From the NCBI RefSeq assembly GCF_964204645.1, contig NC_134026.1, positions 20,044,650-20,108,649 of the forward strand: a DNA stretch of 64,000 bases, written 5' to 3'. The position numbers were made by a program, and so were the translations under genes. The stretch is from Tubulanus polymorphus. Lineage: Eukaryota > Nemertea > Palaeonemertea > Tubulaniformes > Tubulanidae. Positions within the stretch are counted from its first letter, which is position 1; every line of letters begins with the position of its first letter. The notes below the pieces were generated by a model that did no database searches, was not told the DNA's origin, and worked only from the letters and a program-made list of their open reading frames with translations. Below are positions 59,601 to 64,000 of this stretch, piece by piece.

Positions 59601-59784
59601 TAAAAAAGCTGAACTGTATTGTTCTATTCTTATTTTTCAGGTCACGCTTGGTATCGGAACCTTATTAATGTACGTGCCCACTCACCTCGCCGCTACGCAT
59701 CAAGCCGGATCAATAACTCTGCTGTCATTCGCGCTGTGGTTTTCGAATGAACTCATGCGCGCTGCGAAGTACCTGAAACGATAA
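41640..59784 (+). CDS. COX15: Haem A synthase, cytochrome c oxidase assembly protein COX15
   Basis: Inner mitochondrial membrane enzyme that oxidises haem O to haem A for cytochrome c oxidase. Ten exons: 41640-41672, 42742-42861, 55389-55504, 55875-55994, 56633-56825, 57231-57422, 58463-58541, 58785-58939, 59035-59148, 59641-59784; 1266 nt, 421 aa (human 410). Exon 1 gives [11 protein letters not shown]; exons 1-2 are basic and lack acidic runs, as expected of a mitochondrial presequence. Haem-ligand histidine motifs are all present: [25 protein letters not shown] and [25 protein letters not shown] is the family signature. Intron 2 is 12.5 kb and contains two antisense GPCR genes in a tandem duplication; a partial duplicate of exon 2 lies inside it (48333-48393). 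The short exon 1 is the least certain part. Confidence 0.93.
42004..42061. repeat. Perfect 23-bp hairpin in COX15 intron 1
   Basis: Left arm 42004-42026 (CATCAACCATTTAGGTCTAT…) and right arm 42039-42061 are perfect reverse complements with a 12-nt loop. It sits ten bases before a tRNA-like SINE head. A perfect stem suggests a recent inverted duplication or short foldback rather than an old miRNA. Confidence 0.8.
42072..42310 (+). mobile_element. tRNA-derived SINE (candidate)
   Basis: A box-like TAGCTGTAGGATG (42079-42091) and a perfect B box GGTTCGAGTCC (42124-42134) are at the spacing of a tRNA gene's internal RNA polymerase III promoter. The acceptor and T-stem do not pair well, so it is not a working tRNA gene. 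The tail contains CCCGTGCACCGGTGGGTG and ends near 42310; the right boundary is a guess. Confidence 0.5.
43574..43687. repeat. Inverted repeat with hammerhead-like arm (unit 1)
   Basis: Arms GACAGTTTTGGGGTTACTTC (43574) and its mirror (to 43687) are about 33 bp each. The right arm reads CTGATGA (43652-43658), then GGGTT…AACCC, then AAAAC where a hammerhead has GAAAC, then AATAAAC. The unit 2 copy is at 49801-49916. Confidence 0.55.
44228..44700. repeat. Tandem repeat array, about 150-bp monomers (unit 1)
   Basis: Three diverged tandem units, each with ACAATCAATTG, AAGTTGTAGCTCATGACATG and TTCTATGATTGTG and ending near GGTCACCAGGGGGC. The sister array in unit 2 has four. Confidence 0.7.
45240..46370. 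repeat. Satellite-like array downstream of GPCR gene 1
   Basis: About seven diverged monomers spaced 120-190 bp, each with AAAATCAAAGATGGC(C/T)GA and TGGCAGCCATTTTGGCAT and ending in GATGAATCTTGGTACAAC-like sequence. One more monomer lies on the other side of the receptor (about 48180-48260). The gene thus appears embedded in the array. Confidence 0.65.
46478..47557 (-). CDS. Rhodopsin-like (class A) GPCR, copy 1
   Basis: A single-exon minus-strand ORF, 359 aa from the ATG at 47557 (GAAGATGTCC; N-terminus [11 protein letters not shown] with an N-glycosylation site). Seven hydrophobic helices are visible. Landmarks: LNIF in TM1, LAVLD in TM2, [12 protein letters not shown] at the end of TM3 (ERL in place of DRY), a proline in TM5 (LLPMFML), [10 protein letters not shown] in TM7 (in place of NPxxY), and a basic cytoplasmic tail. 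TM4 lacks the usual tryptophan and TM6 lacks CWxP. It resembles lineage-specific FMRFamide-receptor-like or chemoreceptor expansions; the ligand cannot be predicted. A splice acceptor-like TTTCTAG at about 47607 suggests an upstream untranslated exon. It lies antisense within COX15 intron 2. Confidence 0.85.
   Translation of the reverse strand: MSNGTTTTADPRVAPCKRWLNDMTEKWDFIFSVYIYLFLYGPASVCGGALNIFTVYVLGTLQNDSYYLVKVLAVLDALYCLTVFIMYPLRTIHIYIVLGNVIFRFDDWMYGKEYIYISIALFYIFQTSRNWSVMLISVERLFIVIFPLKSRIFWTRKLVNFLIFLINVLSFSFYIPHFFQGRGIHSFFCEGSSNLYTYVTYHDVQFNSHFLNQWQGMMTDTAGAFFSTLLPMFMLIFLNSIIISFLFVQKIRRKAITDRSKLSVKSSSEVLVLRMSLILVLTFVIFESLIFIEKLSYSAIMGFQFLHFGSFTGVNASMVYRKIAIGLTVIDSCANFFAYCSTNSKFRLKAKKILMCNVH
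48333..48393 (+). pseudogene. Partial duplicate of COX15 exon 2
   Basis: The last 61 bp of COX15 exon 2 with its donor (GTAATG) recur here because the duplication breakpoint lies inside the exon. The acceptor and first half are missing, so it cannot splice as an internal exon. One substitution is seen (TTCAATC for TTCGATC). Confidence 0.9.
48911..49595. other. Segment present only in duplication unit 2
   Basis: Unit 1 runs straight from GTATTGATTACC to TAGTATGCG at the matching place. This 685-bp stretch has no recognisable coding region and no clear terminal repeats, so insertion into unit 2 and deletion from unit 1 are both possible. Confidence 0.5.
49801..49916. repeat. Inverted repeat with hammerhead-like arm (unit 2)
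   Basis: Copy of the 43574-43687 inverted repeat. CTGATGA lies at 49881-49887, again followed by a GGGTT/AACCC stem and AAAAC rather than GAAAC. Confidence 0.55.
50590..51190. repeat. Tandem repeat array, about 150-bp monomers (unit 2)
   Basis: Four monomers against three in unit 1. The extra one (about 50900-51030) contains CCATGATCAATTGCAAAG and GGTCACCGGAGGGGG. Confidence 0.7.
51278..51451. mobile_element. pogo-like MITE (complete in unit 2, half-deleted in unit 1)
   Basis: The ends CAGTGGAACCTTGTCATAA and (mirrored) CGGTGGAACCTCGTTACAG enclose about 174 bp, typical of pogo/Tigger-type elements. At 44774-44830 only the left part remains, next to a deletion of about 365 bp in unit 1. Confidence 0.65.
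52130..53240. repeat. Satellite-like array downstream of GPCR gene 2
   Basis: Unit 2 counterpart of 45240-46370 with the same monomers (AAAATCAAAGATGGCCGA…) and small indels. A further monomer lies upstream of the receptor at about 55050-55110. Confidence 0.65.
53349..54425 (-). CDS. Rhodopsin-like (class A) GPCR, copy 2
   Basis: Single-exon, 358 aa from the ATG at 54425 ([11 protein letters not shown]), the tandem paralogue of 47557-46478. By hand count about 38 of 359 positions differ, including one deleted serine in the second extracellular loop (CEGSNLY against CEGSSNLY). Changes are spread over helices and loops and are fewest in the N-terminal tip and after TM7. ERL at the end of TM3 and [10 protein letters not shown] in TM7 are unchanged. 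Both copies are open, so both are probably functional receptors with different fine specificity. Ligand unknown. It is antisense within COX15 intron 2. Confidence 0.85.
   Translation of the reverse strand: MSNGTTTTADPRVAPCKQWLNDIPEKWDFKFSVFIYLFLYGPASLCGGALNIFTIYVLGTLKNDSYYLVKVLAVLDALYCLTVFIMYPLRTLHIYIAMGEVIFRFDDWIYGKEYIYLSVALFYIFQTSRNWSVMLISVERLFIVVFPLKSRIFWTRKLVNFLIFLINGLSFSFYVPHFFPGKGIHTFSCEGSNLYTFVTYHDIQFSSHFLNQWQGMMTDTAGTFFSILVPMFMLIFLNSILISFLFIQKIRRKAIADHSKLSVKTSSEVLVLRMSLILVLTFVIFESLIFIEKISYSGIVGFQFLHFGSFTGVDASMVYRKIAIGLTVIDSCANFFAYCSTNSKFRLKAKKILMCNVH
55210..55275. pseudogene. Relic of a third, older GPCR 5' region
   Basis: About 60 bases ending CTCTCACCCATA align at roughly three-quarters identity with the region upstream of each receptor (47728-47787 and its unit 2 copy). 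In antisense both begin ATGGGTGAGAG. It lies just outside unit 2, so it is a remnant of an earlier copy. Confidence 0.55.
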
Positions 59785-62700
59785 CCGAGATAGCGGAGAA
59801 TTTCGAAATGAAAGCTGCGAGATCATTTAAGGAGGATATGTGCGGGAAGGATTTGAGGAATGACAGTAGACTCGGTTTATAATGCATTACTGTATTTAGA
59901 TTGAGAAAGTGGTTCCAGAAAACTTGCACGTCGTGCTGCACATCATATAGATAAAACTTCCTGAAAAACTCTAAATTGAAGAACACTCCCCTAAGCGTAT
60001 TATCGTCGATGAAAAAATGTTAAAAGATAAGATCTTTTAGTGTGTGGATCAATTACATTTTGGTGTAAGTTGAAAGAAATGCTTATCGTGATAATTGGCG
60101 AAATTTATGAAATGCTAGTCCCTCTTGTGAGTTTAACATTGCGCATTTCCCCTCGGCAAGCCTGGACAATCTGAGCTGTTCAGATAGCAGGAAATAGCTT
60201 TCCATTTGTGCTTTTTCAATAAAAATCCCATTCATGATACATGCATTCTGTTAAGTTTGATTTTAAAATCGTGTTAATATATTATGATTGATATATATGA
60301 TTATGATTTCAATCTGATTTTTAAAAGTCAATACATGTATTTCATACCACGTGTAATTTGCATGCTACATATTTAATTTCATGGAACCTAAAAAATCCTC
60401 ATTTATATATTCTTTGCCGCCTGCGTTGCTAATCTATCGTTGCTGTGTGTATTATTTCCCTATGAAATTTTGTATGAATTTTCAGTAGAGTAAAATTAAA
60501 ATTTACTACGAACGTGACATCGTGAAATTGTTGTTGATTTATTTGGAATTTTGAGAAATTTTGGGCGATTGAAGAATATTCCATAACGGCTGTGAGACAT
60601 TTCGATGATTTAAACCCGGTGACGATGAAAACCTCACATTAAGAAGAAACGGCTGTAAGATATATTCCATAACGTGATTTGATGGAAAGAAAGAAAACAT
60701 GAAACGGTGTTGATAAACCTAAATACTTTCTGGGGACTACACTATATTTCATCGGAAATTTATTATTTTTGGATGCCATGTTTTATGGTATGTGCTATAC
60801 ATTTGTTTTGTAGGGTACCAGCTTTACGCAGCCTCGGGCTTTGTTGTGCGTGCACTGCATTCTCCGTAGTACAATTTTACTCAAATAACTAGATTACGGT
60901 TCAACTTTTTCGTTATTTTGTACCGGCAACCTATTATTGTTTATTCGTGCAGTCCTTATAGTTTGTAATTCAAGTACCAATAACGAAATCCGCATGCGAC
61001 TGGTAGGATTGTAATTTATGGAGGAGCTTTGATAAAAAGGAAAATTGCAGAAGAGATACCTGTGTCACATCTACCTTTGGCCAGAATCATGGACGTATAA
61101 ACTAGTTACATGTCTATGCCTGGATAAGGCTGGGAAAGAACCTATGACTAGGCTTTGATTTGTGGCTAGTTAAAAGAGTAGGACATCCCTTCTCATCCCA
61201 GTAAACCATACTTGAACTTGGCCGTATGATCGCGATCGAAGGAATTTGCCATCCCCAACGCTAGTACGGTGACTTTTAAACCTGGCGTAGAAACCAAATA
61301 AAACAAAGTCGAACATCAATCGAAATTTAACCAGCTCCTTGAACTGAGCGTAGCGAGTTTTATAGAATATCTACTATATCGAAAATACATCGGAAATAAA
61401 TCGGGTTACAATTTGATTATCGGGGAATCGATCACACGTGGGTGCAATCAGCGTATTTTACGGCTACAAGTAACGAAGATGCACCGATCGTTATTAGAAT
61501 CATCTCGGGTATATTTATATTATAGGCGCTATCAGCTTCACGCAATATCTCGACTCGGTAATAAAAACAGCGATTACGTTAAGAAATTTCAATTATGGTT
61601 TAAGGGTACGGCGCTAATCAACTAATTTTCTTCGATTCGACGAGTGGAATGAAAACCGAGAGTTCGGATCCTGGCGTTCGCGCAAGGTCGAATAACCACT
61701 CCTATAGAAATGGGGAGCGGATCTTTTCTGGGGGGGAGGGGGCAGAGGTCCGCCCCATCTCGTTTTGCCAAGAAAACATTTTCACAACCTGACAACAAGA
61801 ATATTACAAAAATAATGGCTTAATAACAGTTGTGCGTCTCGTCGTAAATTGTATGGGACTGATCGGTCTTGGATCAGTCAAGTAATAAGTGGGAGTTCAT
61901 ACCTGGTACCTTAAGGTAGTCAATTCGGTCCACTTAGTGATATCTTGGATGATGTCATCCATAATTTGTATAACCGATGTCCTGCTCTGTGCGGGTATCT
62001 AGTATTCCAATGAATTTCTGTAAGAAACGATAAGTCGACACGATAGGGTCTGGTTGCTTGCAAGTACCGCTAACTAGAGCTTCCCGCGGTTAGAACGCGC
62101 CTATATACTGAAAGAATCTATCGAAGGACCGGCTAAATGTGAATAAACACGAAAATAGTTTTTAGAAAAGAGTAAGAAATGATCCAACTATAGGACAAAA
62201 TGGCGGCAAAAATAGGAGTTTTCTGAAACTCAATAGTTTTAGAGTTTGTTATACTGTAGAAATCTTATTTATTTTACCATATATATTTTGATAACATGGC
62301 GAGGAGTATGTATATATATTTGGTAAAATTGATGGCCAGTCTGGTTCAATAACACAAATGCCAGTTTTTGTCTCTCAATAATTATTTGCTTCAACATACA
62401 TTAGCCAGTTTTTTTGTCTTCAGGAACAATTTGCTTCAACGTATAACATGTTTCAAAAGGGATCGCGGGATTGTTTTGTCATTGGAATATTCGGTTGCGC
62501 TCCTATACATGTCATAATGAACAAATAAGTGTTCTTTTCATGGAGTTCCTTGTGTTCCGGAGTCATGTAGATGGCGCTATCTATTATTTCTGCATCAGTC
62601 GATTGTGATGTTTGCAATGAGAGTTGCGGTTGCTTGTGCGCTTGGATAGTACTAGCGACGTACGCAAAAGGAATTTTGGATAAAGCGTTTACCGATTGAA

Positions 62701-64000
62701 AACAAAATTCGTCATCAATATATAGACTTTTAGAAAGGGGTAAGTTTTTTAAGAAATGAAATTTTTAGAAAATCGCATTGAAAGAATGTAAGTTTTCAAA
62801 CGGTGAACGACGTTTGTGTATTTTCGTATTCATCCATTCTTGGAGTATTAATTTACTCGAAGCCCCAACCGTAAATTCTATCGCGACCTGGGAAATAGTT
62901 TGACAGCTAATACGTCAATACCTACCTTGAAATTGCAAAATATTGCACGAATATGAACCTAATTTACCCGGTAAAAATTCTATGTCACAATCGATTTTTA
63001 GACGTACACCGAACAATCTGTTCAACATGTTTTTAAAGGTGGACCCGTAAACACTTCCAGTGTGATATGAACCGGGGGTTAAGCCCATACCGCTATGACA
63101 GAAAGCTTTTTCTCATTATTCACGATCGAGTTCGTGTATTGTACGCAGACCGTTTTAAACGAACACAATAGAGCACAATCGGATTAGCGTTTTATGCCAG
63201 ACGATTTTCATTCTTTCTCGAATATGTGTTTACTGTTTGATTTTGTGCAGATTTGATTTCATTTGGAAATAAAACCAATTTTTCTACAGTCGACGCCAAT
63301 CTGTAATCAAATTATCATAACGCCCGTCTGGTTGCATTGGTTTTCTATTCGGTGCGTATATTCATACAAAAACAACCAGTGGTTTATTTTCAATGAGTTG
63401 AATCTTAACTCACTGTGGAAGAGGATCCTGATAATGTGAGCTATGGTTAAGTCGTAGGAAATATCTATATACCCGCGCGCGTCTTAAGTCCCGTCGATTT
63501 TTTCAACTTTAACTATATATGTACCTACAGAATAATTCTGGCCATAACGTGCGATAAGATACTGTAAAATGCTAATATATCGGTTGATAGGAATGATGTA
63601 TCGGTATTTTATTTCGAAATAAGGATAAGATATCTTGGGAGATGAACGGAAAATTTCTACCAATTGCTGTTGTAGTTTTGCTCACTGATCGCGCAGACGA
63701 TACGATTGACTACTACACGAACGAGCGATAGCGATAGAAGCAATTTACAGACGATATTTTTTATCTCTTTTAAGTGTCACTCTTTGGGGGGTTATTCGGA
63801 TGGGCCATTGTTGTCATTCATATTCTCGATAGCTTGAAGTATGCGGCGGTTGTGCGGTAGAAAACTCCGTACCTATTGTACGAAGGAAGATATATTACGA
63901 CGGCCGGAACAAAACTTCAAACACAGCTGAATAATAGCCTCGAGTTTCAATGATGAGTATCATTTGTCCGTTCGTTTAAGACGTCTGTTGATTGTTAAAG
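59785..64000. other. Gene-free right end of window
   Basis: COX15 3' UTR first, then AT-rich DNA. Several frames of 60-70 codons show no family features, splice support or codon bias. A short copy of the CCACAG/GAGTTAA MITE words is near 63390-63435. No tRNA, rRNA or array was found. Confidence 0.4.

Overview
The window is nuclear DNA of an intron-rich, AT-rich, repeat-laden invertebrate animal. The evidence is multi-exon genes with GT-AG introns and animal orthologues (GALC, CUTC, COX15), a Gypsy LTR retrotransposon primed by animal-type tRNA-Leu, CR1/L2- or Jockey-like LINE ends, Penelope-like ends, and a fast-evolving rhodopsin-like receptor. A marine lophotrochozoan or similar bilaterian is the best guess, but no marker here fixes the phylum.

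Layout. (1) 1-6362, minus: an apparently intact Gypsy element entering from the left edge. In element order it has the 5' LTR (about 6362-5803), a tRNA-Leu primer site, gag, pol reached by a -1 frameshift, and a third zinc-finger-like ORF behind a splice acceptor that runs off the window. (2) 6363-8760: unassigned DNA with paired CRE sites, a 5'-truncated LINE, and a MITE. (3) 8756-24168, plus: a cluster of six four-exon SAM-dependent methyltransferase genes resembling juvenile hormone acid methyltransferases. They are arranged A1-B1-C1 / A2-B2-C2 by a tandem segmental duplication. A1, B1, A2 and C2 are open; B2 has a late nonsense codon; C1 is cut off at the duplication junction. LINE, Penelope-like, palindromic, foldback and LTR-like insertions distinguish the two units. 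(4) 24864-35088, plus: galactocerebrosidase (GALC), 18 exons, 687 aa, with several MITEs in its introns. (5) 37861-41278, minus: CUTC, 8 exons, head-to-head with (6) COX15, plus, 41640-59784, 10 exons, 421 aa. Intron 2 of COX15 (12.5 kb) holds a tandem duplication whose two units each carry one single-exon antisense GPCR gene among 150-bp-class satellite repeats. (7) 59785-64000: no gene seen.

Function. COX15 (haem A synthesis for cytochrome oxidase) and CUTC (copper homeostasis) share a 361-bp promoter region, as their human orthologues also sit head-to-head. GALC is lysosomal. The methyltransferases and receptors are lineage-specific tandem families. Exon boundaries were placed by hand from splice signals, reading phase and protein similarity. 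All family calls are from recalled family features, with no database search.
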